Of a stretch of 23,940 nt of DNA, positions 6,847-14,213 are shown piece by piece. The position numbers and the translations under genes are program-made. The notes beneath the pieces were generated by a model that had not been told where the DNA came from, ran no database searches, and saw only the letters and a list, made by a program, of their open reading frames with translations. Source of the DNA: Bacteroidales bacterium UBA4788 (lineage in GTDB: Bacteria; Bacteroidota; Bacteroidia; Bacteroidales; VadinHA17); the NCBI GenBank assembly GCA_002402965.1, contig DHGW01000021.1, forward strand, positions 5,309 to 29,248. The letters are read 5' to 3'. Position 1 is the stretch's first letter, and each line of letters opens with the position of its first letter.

Positions 6847-8424
6847 TCAAGGCTTTTTCCTCAGATTGAGTATAATCTCACACTCACCCTTCACGTCGGC
6901 ATCGGCAATCAGGTAGTTGCTCTGGTTGATAGATGCCATGATGTACTTCTTTTTCTTTCCGCCAAACTTCAGGTCACCCGCAATATAATTCCCGGGAACA
7001 GGCAGTGAAAGCTGTACATATTCGCAGCTTCCCTCCAGGTTGATGATCATCTGATCCGCCGTATGATGGTAAGCGTATTTGACATAGGCGCCCGAGCTCT
7101 TGTAGTCGATCTTTACCTCAGCCTTTTCCACGCCTGCTGTTATCCATTTGGGGCAGAGCCGAAGTCTCCTGAAGAGTTTGTCCCTGTCCTGCACCCCGGC
7201 CAATCCCTCAACAAAGGCGTAGAGCATCGCGGACGAGCCCCAGCCGTCAGTGGGTCTAGCCTCAGGTGATGTGCTTGTCTCAACCGTTGATGGCCTCCCG
7301 TCAGGGAAATACCATAGATAGGTCTCGCCGTTGCGTGAGATCAGGTCATAGTAGCGCATCAGAATGTCAATCCCGTATTGCTCATACCCGTATTCAAGGG
7401 CAGCCCTCGCCAGCTCACCGCCCGTGAGAGGCATTATGCCCCCGTTGCAGTAAGCGCCGCGTGAAAGCTTGTAGTCGCCGAATATCCCTGCGGGGAAGGG
7501 CGGATCTATCGAGAACCACTCGGCAAAGGCGTCGGTTGTCTCACGCCTCTTTATGTATTCATTGATGATTGCCGTGGCAATGCGGGGCGAAGCTGCACCT
7601 CTGTTGATGGCGGCAGGATTGCTCAGACTGAGCTGTGAAGCTTCATCAACACCATCGATGGTGACCGGTGTCTGCTTCACAAAATGTGTATAGAATGATC
7701 CGTTGAAGCAATGGGTGTTAAGGCTCTTGCGAAGCCTCAGGGCCCGGTCACGCCAGAGTGCTGACCTGACCTTGTCACCGAACATGTTGTACCAGTGCGA
7801 CATGAAGTGGAAAGCCTCATAATAGCCGCTGTTGTCGCCGTGGAAATAACCCCAGAAGGTGTTCCCGTCAATCTGGAACTGAAGCCATTCGTGACGTCCT
7901 GCAGTATATGCAAAATCCCACGTATCAATCGTATAAGGCCTGCGGAAGAGGTATTTTTCCCTGTCGAAATAACCCCCGTCCATGACATATGAGAGGGCCC
8001 TTTCGAAAGAGGGCATGAGGTTGCGGATGAAGGCGTCGTCGCCGGTGGCCTGCCATGCAAGCCATGCTGCCTTTATAAACCTGAATTCGGTGTCCGCCTC
8101 CACCGGTGTCCGGACATACTTTGTCCAGTTCTCGCGCTCGCACGGAGTCTTCTCCGGGAAGGTGGTAAAGTAGTCAAAGATACGGCCGTTGCGCGCCTGG
8201 TTGTCTGCAAAGTGCCTGACTACGCTGACGAGGTCTGACTCTGTATAACGCAATGCCCTCATCATGTCAGAGTAATTTCTTATCCACACGGAACGGGCAT
8301 CAGGTGATCTGTATCCCCTGATCTTTTCACCGTCTATATTCAATTCGAGGAGGTCCTGCTCAAGGAACCTGCTTATCCTCGGGATAAGCTCATCAAATGC
8401 CGGAGTTCCAGTTCTGACGTACAT
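6847..8424 (-). CDS. Cytosolic six-hairpin (alpha/alpha)6 glycosidase-like protein
   Basis: The protein is 525 residues without signal peptide or membrane segment. It has features of (alpha/alpha)6-barrel glycosidases (clans with GH15, GH37, GH63, GH78 and GH116): an N-terminal VWIRNYSDMMRALRY helix, aromatic helices such as DTWDFAYTAGRHEW and YYEAFHFMSHWYNMFG, PFPAGIFGDYKLSRGAYCNGG, and a late DGWGSSAMLYAFVEGLAG. A C-terminal beta-sandwich runs from about 425 to 525 (LRLCPKWITAGVEKAEV). I cannot assign a GH family or substrate. In relatives I recall, the first motif often reads W-x-R-D, and here it is W-I-R-N (Asn50), which may matter. It lies between the rhomboid gene (43 bp upstream) and the SDR gene (19 bp downstream), suggesting one transcript. 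Cytosolic location implies action on an imported oligosaccharide or a glycoside such as an osmolyte. Confidence 0.75.
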   Translation of the reverse strand: MYVRTGTPAFDELIPRISRFLEQDLLELNIDGEKIRGYRSPDARSVWIRNYSDMMRALRYTESDLVSVVRHFADNQARNGRIFDYFTTFPEKTPCERENWTKYVRTPVEADTEFRFIKAAWLAWQATGDDAFIRNLMPSFERALSYVMDGGYFDREKYLFRRPYTIDTWDFAYTAGRHEWLQFQIDGNTFWGYFHGDNSGYYEAFHFMSHWYNMFGDKVRSALWRDRALRLRKSLNTHCFNGSFYTHFVKQTPVTIDGVDEASQLSLSNPAAINRGAASPRIATAIINEYIKRRETTDAFAEWFSIDPPFPAGIFGDYKLSRGAYCNGGIMPLTGGELARAALEYGYEQYGIDILMRYYDLISRNGETYLWYFPDGRPSTVETSTSPEARPTDGWGSSAMLYAFVEGLAGVQDRDKLFRRLRLCPKWITAGVEKAEVKIDYKSSGAYVKYAYHHTADQMIINLEGSCEYVQLSLPVPGNYIAGDLKFGGKKKKYIMASINQSNYLIADADVKGECEIILNLRKKP

Positions 8425-8467
8425 TACCGGGCCTTTAGGTTAGTTTTAGCGGCTTTAAAAATAGCAA

Positions 8468-9136
8468 TTAATTCTCTTGATCCGTTGCTCCGGCCTCATT
8501 TTCTTCATCTCCCGGCACCTCCTCCTCCTCTTCCTTCTCATAAAAGGGTACAGGTTTCTGAGGTCCCTCGGCACGGAACCAGATGGCAAGGATCACGCCT
8601 GCCGCTGCGCCAAGCATATGAGACTCCCATGAGATGTCAATCCTGAACCCCGGGAAGATCCCCCACACCATCTCTCCGTAGACGAAAGCCACCAGGAGTG
8701 AAAGGGCCATCAGCGGGATGTGGCGCCTGATAATGCCGCTCACGAAGAGAAAAGAGGCCAGTCCGTAGACAACGCCGCTTGCCCCGATGTGCCATGCCGG
8801 CCTTCCCGTGAGCCATACTGCCAGCCCGGTAAGGAGGGTGACCCACAGCAGGACCCTGAACGATACCTGCGTATAGAAGTAAAAGAGCGCTGTTCCCAGG
8901 ATGAAGAGAGGAATTGTATTGTTGAACAGATGCCTGGCGCCTGAGTGAATGAACGGAGAGGTGATGATTCCTGTAAGCGATGAAGCCTTACCCGGGTAGA
9001 TGCCGAGGAAGTGCAGGTTGGCTTCAAAGAGCCAGCCTGCAGCCAGGGTAAGCCACATGAAAGCCACCAGCAGGAACGGGACGAGCATGCTGAGCAGCAA
9101 CCGCTTTTTTTCAGCCTCTGAGGAACTGTCAGTCAT
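8468..9136 (-). CDS. Rhomboid-family intramembrane serine protease
   Basis: This is a six-helix membrane protease that cuts transmembrane substrates within the bilayer. The catalytic dyad is visible: Ser120 in GASGVVYG and His173 in SWESHMLGAAAG. The oxyanion-region motif is RHLFNN (69-73, His69, Asn72/73). The L1-loop/helix 2 region and six hydrophobic segments span roughly 14-200. The C-terminal tail (about 195-222) is strongly acidic, with a run of Glu, and should lie in the cytoplasm. The gene follows the Gfo/Idh oxidoreductase gene by 17 bp and precedes the glycosidase gene by 43 bp. Its substrate is unknown, and it is an unusual member of an otherwise sugar-related cluster. Confidence 0.92.
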   Translation of the reverse strand: MTDSSSEAEKKRLLLSMLVPFLLVAFMWLTLAAGWLFEANLHFLGIYPGKASSLTGIITSPFIHSGARHLFNNTIPLFILGTALFYFYTQVSFRVLLWVTLLTGLAVWLTGRPAWHIGASGVVYGLASFLFVSGIIRRHIPLMALSLLVAFVYGEMVWGIFPGFRIDISWESHMLGAAAGVILAIWFRAEGPQKPVPFYEKEEEEEVPGDEENEAGATDQEN

Positions 9137-9153
9137 TGCCTGCCGGAGGATAT

Positions 9154-10143
9154 TTAACGGTCTCGTCCCGGGTACCTTATACCGGCCTTACGGCGCACCT
9201 CATCGAGGGTGCGGGCCAGCGTGAGGCTGAAGGAGAGGGGGACTACCGGGCTCTCTGTCAGCCCTTTGTCGAGACAGCTCATAACCTCGGCTGCCTCATA
9301 CTGGTAACCCTGTGCGGGGGGAGTGAATATGCGGTCATCAACATCACCCTGCATCTCAATTATCAGATGCTGGTTCCGGTCGCGGCCACGGGTGAGGATC
9401 AGGTTGCCGTTCTCACAGTTGAACTCGGTGGAAACACCGCCCATGTTGGCGAATGAGCTGTAGGCCTCGGCCAGCCGGCCGTCACGGAACCTGAAGATTA
9501 TTGCCGTGCTCTCATCAGCGCCGGTGGGAGCAAACACGGATGTTGCGACAACGTGCTCCGGCTCGCCCATGTACCTGAGGATATCCATCACAGGGTAAAT
9601 GCCGATGTCAAGCAGCGACCCACCTCCCATGGCCAGGTTGTAAGTCCGGAGTTCAGGATCATAAGGAGATACAAAGGCAAACTTGCCCCTGATGTGCAGC
9701 AGTTCTCCCATCCTGCCGCTTTTGAGTATCTCATCAGCATTGAGATAGGAGGGCTGAAAGGGAGGCCAGAGTGCCTCCATCAGAAAGAGACCTTTTCTCC
9801 CGGCCTCATCAATCATCCGGGATACTTCGGCAGCGGTTATTGACATGGGCTTCTCACAGATTACATGCTTGCCGTTCTGCAACGCCATCAGTGTGTGTTC
9901 CATGTGTTGCGAATGGGGTGACGATATATATACCACCTCGACCCCCGGGTCCGCCAGCATCTCCTCGTAACTGCCGAAATGCTTCACGAAACCGAATTCA
10001 CCTGCAAACTTCTCAGCCCTGCCGGCATCACGTGACACCACCGCATAAAGATGCGCATTGTCAAGCAACATCAGCGCCCGCGCAAACTTATGCGCTATGT
10101 TGCCGGTTCCAAGTATGCCCCATTTATATGCTTTCATATTCAT
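9154..10143 (-). CDS. Gfo/Idh/MocA-family NAD(P)-dependent oxidoreductase
   Basis: This is a soluble dehydrogenase of the glucose-fructose oxidoreductase/inositol dehydrogenase family. It has the Rossmann loop GILGTGNIAHKFA (9-21), the conserved E-K-P motif in VICEKPMS (E97, K98), and the C-terminal alpha/beta domain with GGGSLLDIGIYPVMDILRYMGE, where the D-I-x-x-Y/H region carries the substrate site. Its length (329) is normal. Relatives act on trans-dihydrodiols, sugars, inositols or sugar acids, so the substrate is open. It is the first gene of the minus-strand cluster. Two starts are possible, ATG at 10143 and ATG at 10137; I kept the first. The upstream 182 bp are shared with the divergent PspC operon. 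Confidence 0.92.
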   Translation of the reverse strand: MNMKAYKWGILGTGNIAHKFARALMLLDNAHLYAVVSRDAGRAEKFAGEFGFVKHFGSYEEMLADPGVEVVYISSPHSQHMEHTLMALQNGKHVICEKPMSITAAEVSRMIDEAGRKGLFLMEALWPPFQPSYLNADEILKSGRMGELLHIRGKFAFVSPYDPELRTYNLAMGGGSLLDIGIYPVMDILRYMGEPEHVVATSVFAPTGADESTAIIFRFRDGRLAEAYSSFANMGGVSTEFNCENGNLILTRGRDRNQHLIIEMQGDVDDRIFTPPAQGYQYEAAEVMSCLDKGLTESPVVPLSFSLTLARTLDEVRRKAGIRYPGRDR

Positions 10144-10240
10144 AAATTTTCATAAAGTTAGTCATTCCTCCCCTATCTAACCCCTGCCCCGGAAATGAGT
10201 TCAGTCATATCCAAAAAAAAATATTCTTAAAATTTTACTT

Positions 10241-10255
10241 CTATGTATTGCATAG
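10241..10255. promoter_or_regulatory. Inverted repeat CTATG-N5-CATAG, candidate PadR operator
   Basis: The arms CTATG (10241-10245) and CATAG (10251-10255) surround five bases and cover the putative -33 element of the PspC/PadR operon. PadR regulators often bind short inverted repeats in their own promoters, and the operon's second gene is a PadR protein. That this site is its operator is inference. Confidence 0.4.
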
Positions 10256-10279
10256 TATTATTTTTTGTTTATATATTTG
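10247..10279 (+). promoter_or_regulatory. Bacteroidetes-type promoter for the PspC-PadR operon
   Basis: TATATTTG at 10272-10279 matches the Bacteroidetes -7 consensus TAnnTTTG exactly. ATTG at 10247-10250 is a near match to the -33 TTTG, with a 21-bp spacer. Transcription would start about 40 bp before the ATG at 10326, in an AT-rich gap between divergent genes. Confidence 0.55.
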
Positions 10280-10325
10280 CATTACCAAACTAACTTGTAT
10301 TAACAGGTACCTTATAATAAATACA

Positions 10326-10907
10326 ATGAAAATGACTGTCAACATCAATCTCGGGGGTTACGCGTTCAACCTTGACGATGACGCCTACGAGCGGCTCCGG
10401 CAGTATATGAAGCGCCTGGAGAAGGAGTTTTCGGGCGAGCCGGGGGCAACTGAGATAATGTCCGATATCGAGGGAAGGATATCGGAGCTTTTCAGGATGA
10501 GACTGAACGCCTACAAGCAGGTTATCACAATGAAGGATGTAGATGAGGTAATGACTATTCTGGGTTCGCCTGAGGACATCAGCGGCGGCGAGCCCGCCGG
10601 CGAGGTTCCCCCGCGGACGCAACGCCGGATTTACCGTGACCCGGACAGGCGTGTCTTCGGCGGGGTTTGTGCCGGCATCTCGGCATACCTCGACTGGGAT
10701 CCCCTGATACTGAGGATCATCTTCGCGGTGTTGATCTTTGCCGGAGGCTTCGGCCTCGGGCTCTACCTGATCCTGTGGATCGTCCTGCCCGAAGCAAAGA
10801 CCACCGCCCAGAAGCTTGAGATGCGGGGTGACCCGGTTACCATTGACAACATCAAGGATTCCGTAAGGCAGGAGTTCAACACCGTAAAGGAGAAAATGAA
10901 CCTGTAA
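10326..10907 (+). CDS. PspC-domain membrane protein with N-terminal paired domain
   Basis: The protein is 193 residues. Residues 1-85 form a small soluble domain (VNINLGGYAFNLDDDAYE, a SDIEGRISELF motif at 46-56 and a final GSPED) that is also present in the gene at 11287. Residues 100-160 are a PspC domain: RIYRDPDRRVFGGVCAGIS, then YLDWDPLILRII and a hydrophobic glycine-rich membrane segment (131-155). A basic/acidic C-terminal helix follows. PspC proteins sense or respond to inner-membrane stress in other bacteria. I chose the ATG at 10326 because it matches the paralogue's start; codons back to 10248 are open but read through AT-rich promoter sequence. It is the first gene of a plus-strand operon with PadR. 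Confidence 0.88.
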   Translation: MKMTVNINLGGYAFNLDDDAYERLRQYMKRLEKEFSGEPGATEIMSDIEGRISELFRMRLNAYKQVITMKDVDEVMTILGSPEDISGGEPAGEVPPRTQRRIYRDPDRRVFGGVCAGISAYLDWDPLILRIIFAVLIFAGGFGLGLYLILWIVLPEAKTTAQKLEMRGDPVTIDNIKDSVRQEFNTVKEKMNL

Positions 10908-10948
10908 CCTTCGCCAGAAGCGGATAACACTGATAAAAGAAAAACGCC

Positions 10949-11278
10949 ATGAATACGGACAACACAAGAGCACAAATGCGCAAGGGGATCCTTGAGTACT
11001 GCATACTCGCGGTACTGTCGAGGAATGCCTGCTACGCCGTTGACATCATCAATGAGCTTAAGAAAGCAGAGGTGATAGTCGTTGAAGGAACACTCTACCC
11101 CCTGCTGACCAGGCAGAAGAACGCAGGTCTTCTCAGCTACCGCTGGGAGGAGTCGCCTCAGGGGCCCCCGAGGAAATATTATGAACTGACCGAGCTGGGG
11201 AAGATTTATCTCAGGGAGCTCGACAAGGTATGGGGCGAGCTTGTGGAATCGGTTAACCAGATACGTGACAGGAAATAG
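10949..11278 (+). CDS. PadR-family transcriptional regulator
   Basis: This is a 109-residue winged-helix repressor of the short PadR type. It shows RKGILEYCILAVL, then YAVDIINELKKAEVIVVEGTLYPLLTRQKNAGLL (recognition helix and wing entry), the wing ESPQGPPRKYYELTELG, and a C-terminal dimerisation helix. Members normally repress their own operon and release DNA on binding a small hydrophobic ligand. The gene lies 41 bp after the PspC gene and 8 bp before the next membrane gene, so all three are very likely co-transcribed. The inverted repeat at 10241-10255 is a candidate target. In Bacteroidetes, PadR genes next to PspC-type membrane proteins are a recurring arrangement, as I recall. Confidence 0.93.
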   Translation: MNTDNTRAQMRKGILEYCILAVLSRNACYAVDIINELKKAEVIVVEGTLYPLLTRQKNAGLLSYRWEESPQGPPRKYYELTELGKIYLRELDKVWGELVESVNQIRDRK

Positions 11279-11286
11279 AGGCAGCC

Positions 11287-12546
11287 ATGAAAAAAAACCT
11301 TGACATCAACATTGCCGGGCAGCTCTTCCGAGTGGACGAGGATGCCTGGGAGATCCTGAAACATTATCTTGACCACGTCTCCGCCAGGTTCAGGACAGAG
11401 CAGGGGGGCGACGAGACACTCGGTGACATCGAGGCGCGCATAGCCGAGATCTTCGGCGGGGGCAAGGAGCCTCCCACCCTGGTCTCGAAGGAGATGGTAA
11501 CCAACATGATCAACATCATGGGGGCGCCGGAGGACTATTACGATGACGGTCCCGCATCAACTAACAAGAAACTCTATGTCAGGAAATCGATGTACGATCC
11601 CAACAGCCCTTCGGCAAGGTTCGGCAAGGCTCTCTCTGAATTCTTCAGGGCATTCGGTAAGGCGATGTCTGCCATCTTCAGGGTTATCGCCATCATACTG
11701 GGAGGGATATTCACCCTGGTTGGATTCCTTCTCTTCTTTTCCTTCGTGATACTGATCTTCTTCAACAACGTCCCGTTCTTTTCCTCGGTGATGGAGCCGG
11801 AGATGACCAATGTTCATGACCTGCTGGGTATAGTGCTGAGCAGCAATACCGTATGGCCAATACTGTTGCTCGCGGCGCTGGTCACCCTGCTCCCGCTGGC
11901 GGCGCTGACCTGGTTAGGTATCAAACTAATATTCAACATAAAGGAGCGCTTCCGGGTGATGAGCATCGTGCTCTTCGTGGTATGGATAGCTTCGCTCTGC
12001 GCACTGTCAGTAATACTGAGTCTGCAGCTCTCAGTCTATTCCAACAGTAGGTCCGTGGAGAAGCGGCTGACTCTTGAACCGGCCCCTAAGACTCTCTGGA
12101 TCACCACAATGAAAAAACAGACGGACCTAAGGTATGACAAGCATGCCTCCGTTGAGGATTACAGGTTTTTCGTTGACGGTACAAGTAACAGGCTCCATGT
12201 CTCAGCCGACCTGAACATATACGGCAGCGAAAATGGCACCGGGATCATCTCCGTGGAGCGGAGGGCAAGCAGCAACTCAGACAGTGAGGCCCGGACCAAC
12301 GCGAGGAAGATAGAGTACAACTGGAGACTCTCAGGTGACACTCTCTATCTCGACGAGTACTGCTCTCTCCCGGCCGGATCAAGGTGGAACGGTTCGATGA
12401 TTGACATAGATGTCAGCCTTCCTGAAGGAACGGAGGTCAGGTTCCTGCCCGGCATTTCTCCCGAATCACTCAACTTCAATGTATACGCCGGTGAAACGCC
12501 ATCCTGGAAAATAGAGGACGGGTATCCGCGGCCAATTGACGATTAA
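11287..12546 (+). CDS. Membrane protein sharing the PspC-partner N-terminal domain
   Basis: The protein is 419 residues. Residues 1-88 clearly resemble residues 1-85 of the PspC protein at 10326: INIAGQLFRVDEDAWE, GDIEARIAEIFGG and IMGAPEDYYDD match INLGGYAFNLDDDAYE, SDIEGRISELF and ILGSPEDI. It has no PspC domain. A linker with basic residues leads to about four hydrophobic segments (roughly 125-265), including FSFVILIFF and TLLPLAALTWLGIKLIF. The last 150 residues form a soluble, beta-rich region (DYRFFVDGTSNRLHVSADL, WNGSMIDIDVSLPEGTEV) resembling the adhesin-like/DUF4097-type beta-helices attached to PspC proteins. It is probably an inner-membrane envelope-stress effector whose expression PadR controls. 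The molecular function is unknown. Confidence 0.75.
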   Translation: MKKNLDINIAGQLFRVDEDAWEILKHYLDHVSARFRTEQGGDETLGDIEARIAEIFGGGKEPPTLVSKEMVTNMINIMGAPEDYYDDGPASTNKKLYVRKSMYDPNSPSARFGKALSEFFRAFGKAMSAIFRVIAIILGGIFTLVGFLLFFSFVILIFFNNVPFFSSVMEPEMTNVHDLLGIVLSSNTVWPILLLAALVTLLPLAALTWLGIKLIFNIKERFRVMSIVLFVVWIASLCALSVILSLQLSVYSNSRSVEKRLTLEPAPKTLWITTMKKQTDLRYDKHASVEDYRFFVDGTSNRLHVSADLNIYGSENGTGIISVERRASSNSDSEARTNARKIEYNWRLSGDTLYLDEYCSLPAGSRWNGSMIDIDVSLPEGTEVRFLPGISPESLNFNVYAGETPSWKIEDGYPRPIDD

Positions 12547-12587
12547 CAGGGCAATAATTGAGCGCCTGCGTTTTTTAACTCTTCATT

Positions 12588-12616
12588 ATCCCGGCCTGAA
12601 CAACCGGGATTTTTTT
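12588..12616 (+). terminator. Intrinsic terminator of the PspC-PadR operon
   Basis: ATCCCGG (12588-12594) pairs with CCGGGAT (12604-12610) around a 9-nt loop, and T12610 starts a run of seven T (12610-12616). The T-run also provides the probable -33 element of the next gene's promoter. Confidence 0.9.
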
Positions 12617-12646
12617 GTCTGAAAAGCGGCATTTTAATATCTTTAG
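12614..12646 (+). promoter_or_regulatory. Promoter of the CPA1 antiporter, embedded in the terminator tail
   Basis: TTTG (12614-12617) is followed, after 20 bp, by TATCTTTAG (12638-12646), close to the Bacteroidetes TTTG / TAnnTTTG pair. The ATG at 12654 is only 7 bp further, so the transcript would be leaderless or nearly so. Confidence 0.5.
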
Positions 12647-12653
12647 CTCCTCA

Positions 12654-14162
12654 ATGCAGGGGCCTGTGACAATTACAGCTGAAAATATCCTTTTAATCGG
12701 TTCGGCGCTTGTACTCATCAGCGTGCTGGCCGGGAAGACCTCTCTCCGGATAGGTGTTCCCACGCTTATTCTGTTTCTTGCTGTGGGTATGCTGGCCGGT
12801 TCTGAAGGGATCGGGAAGATTCCCTTCAGTGACCCCGGACTTGCGCAGTTCATCGGCATCGTTGCCCTCAATTTCATCCTCTTTTCCGGCGGCTTCGAGA
12901 CCGACTGGGGCTCTGTACGGCCCATCCTGTGGCAGGGAATAACCCTTTCTGTGCTTGGGGTTTTGCTGACAACCGTCACCCTCGGGCTGTTCATATGGTG
13001 GGTGACTGACTTTTCAATCTATGAGGGGCTGCTGCTTGGGGCGATAGTCTCCTCCACCGATGCCGCTGCCGTCTTCTCAATACTTCGATCGAAGAGCCTT
13101 GCGCTCAAGGGACATATCCGCCCCACCCTGGAGTTCGAGAGCGGAAGCAATGACCCGATGGCATACATCCTCACCATCGTATTCATCGGCCTGATACAGG
13201 ACGGCGATAAGTCGCTATGGTCCGTCCTTCCGATGTTCTTCATGCAGCTGCTGCTAGGCGGCGGCCTGGGTTATCTCTTCGGCCTTGCCAGCAAGTTCAT
13301 CATAAATCATATCAGGCTTGATTATGAAGGGCTTTACCCGGTGCTCTCCATCACACTTATGATCCTTACCTACTCGGTCACCACCGCCGTGGGCGGGAAC
13401 GGGTTCCTTGCCGTCTATATCTCAGCCATATATCTCGGAAACCAGGACCTGCTGCACAAGCGAACCATCATGAAGATGTTCGACGGGCTGGCATGGCTGA
13501 TGCAGATCATCCTTTTCGTGGTGCTGGGACTCCTTGTATTCCCGAGTCACATTGTTCCGGTAATCGGCATCGGAATGCTGATCTCGGGATTCCTGATCTT
13601 CGTTGCACGCCCCTTCAGCGTTTTTCTCACACTGATGCCGTTCAGGATGAGGGCCAGGACGAAGCTATTTATTTCATGGGTCGGGCTGCGCGGTGCCGTA
13701 CCTATTGTCTTCGCCACCTACCCGCTGATGGCGGGACTGGAGAAGGCTGAGATGATCTTCAACATCGTCTTCTTCATCTCCCTCACCTCGGTAATGCTGC
13801 AGGGGACAACGATCCCCCTTGTGGCGAAGTGGCTGCACGTGTCACTCCCGGCCAGGGTCAAGACCGTCACGGCAGCTGATATATTGCTTTCGGATCCGAT
13901 AAATTCCGAGCTGGCTGAATTCACAATTGCGCCGGAGAGCGTGGTGGCCGGAATGAAGATAATGGACCTGGGATTCCCGCAGAATGCCCGCATAGCGATA
14001 ATAAAGAGGGATAACAAATACGTCATCCCGGATGGCATGACGGTCATTAAACCGGACGACAGGCTCATCGTGCTGGCCGGCAGCAAGAATGTTCTCGAGG
14101 CAGTGACGGAGTGCCTCCTCTCGGACAGCCCGGTCTGCAGCGATAAGGCAACACCCTCCTGA
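12654..14162 (+). CDS. CPA1 K+/H+ (or Na+/H+) antiporter with RCK_C tail, NhaP2/CvrA-like
   Basis: This is an inner-membrane cation/proton antiporter of 502 residues with about 12-13 helices. It carries the CPA1 ion-site signatures SSTDAAAVFS (STDA at 134-137) and FESGSNDPMAY (N166, D167), the latter holding the Asn-Asp pair typical of electroneutral exchangers. The C-terminal residues from about 400 form an RCK_C (TrkA-C) domain (FTIAPESVVAGMKIMDLG, DDRLIVLAGS). That layout is typical of the NhaP2/CvrA potassium/proton antiporters. I chose the ATG at 12654. An earlier TTG at 12615 falls inside the terminator T-run and would add 13 non-hydrophobic residues. Role: potassium, sodium and pH balance. 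It may be read separately from the next antiporter, whose ATG is 51 bp downstream. Confidence 0.9.
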   Translation: MQGPVTITAENILLIGSALVLISVLAGKTSLRIGVPTLILFLAVGMLAGSEGIGKIPFSDPGLAQFIGIVALNFILFSGGFETDWGSVRPILWQGITLSVLGVLLTTVTLGLFIWWVTDFSIYEGLLLGAIVSSTDAAAVFSILRSKSLALKGHIRPTLEFESGSNDPMAYILTIVFIGLIQDGDKSLWSVLPMFFMQLLLGGGLGYLFGLASKFIINHIRLDYEGLYPVLSITLMILTYSVTTAVGGNGFLAVYISAIYLGNQDLLHKRTIMKMFDGLAWLMQIILFVVLGLLVFPSHIVPVIGIGMLISGFLIFVARPFSVFLTLMPFRMRARTKLFISWVGLRGAVPIVFATYPLMAGLEKAEMIFNIVFFISLTSVMLQGTTIPLVAKWLHVSLPARVKTVTAADILLSDPINSELAEFTIAPESVVAGMKIMDLGFPQNARIAIIKRDNKYVIPDGMTVIKPDDRLIVLAGSKNVLEAVTECLLSDSPVCSDKATPS

Positions 14163-14184
14163 AACAACCAACCTCATCTTTTCC

Positions 14185-14193
14185 TATCTTTAG
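14185..14193 (+). promoter_or_regulatory. TATCTTTAG box upstream of the CPA2 antiporter
   Basis: This 9-bp box is identical to the one before the CPA1 gene (12638-12646) and sits 20 bp before the ATG. A -33 TTTG is not visible at the usual distance, so it may be a weak or coincidental promoter. Confidence 0.3.
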
Positions 14194-14213
14194 GGCACCA
14201 ACTGCATTAGCCA

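Noticed and set aside
10290..10973. Long open frame on the minus strand opposite the PspC gene
   Set aside because: It mirrors the plus-strand PspC gene, has no recognisable domain, and would run through that gene's promoter and the PadR gene start.
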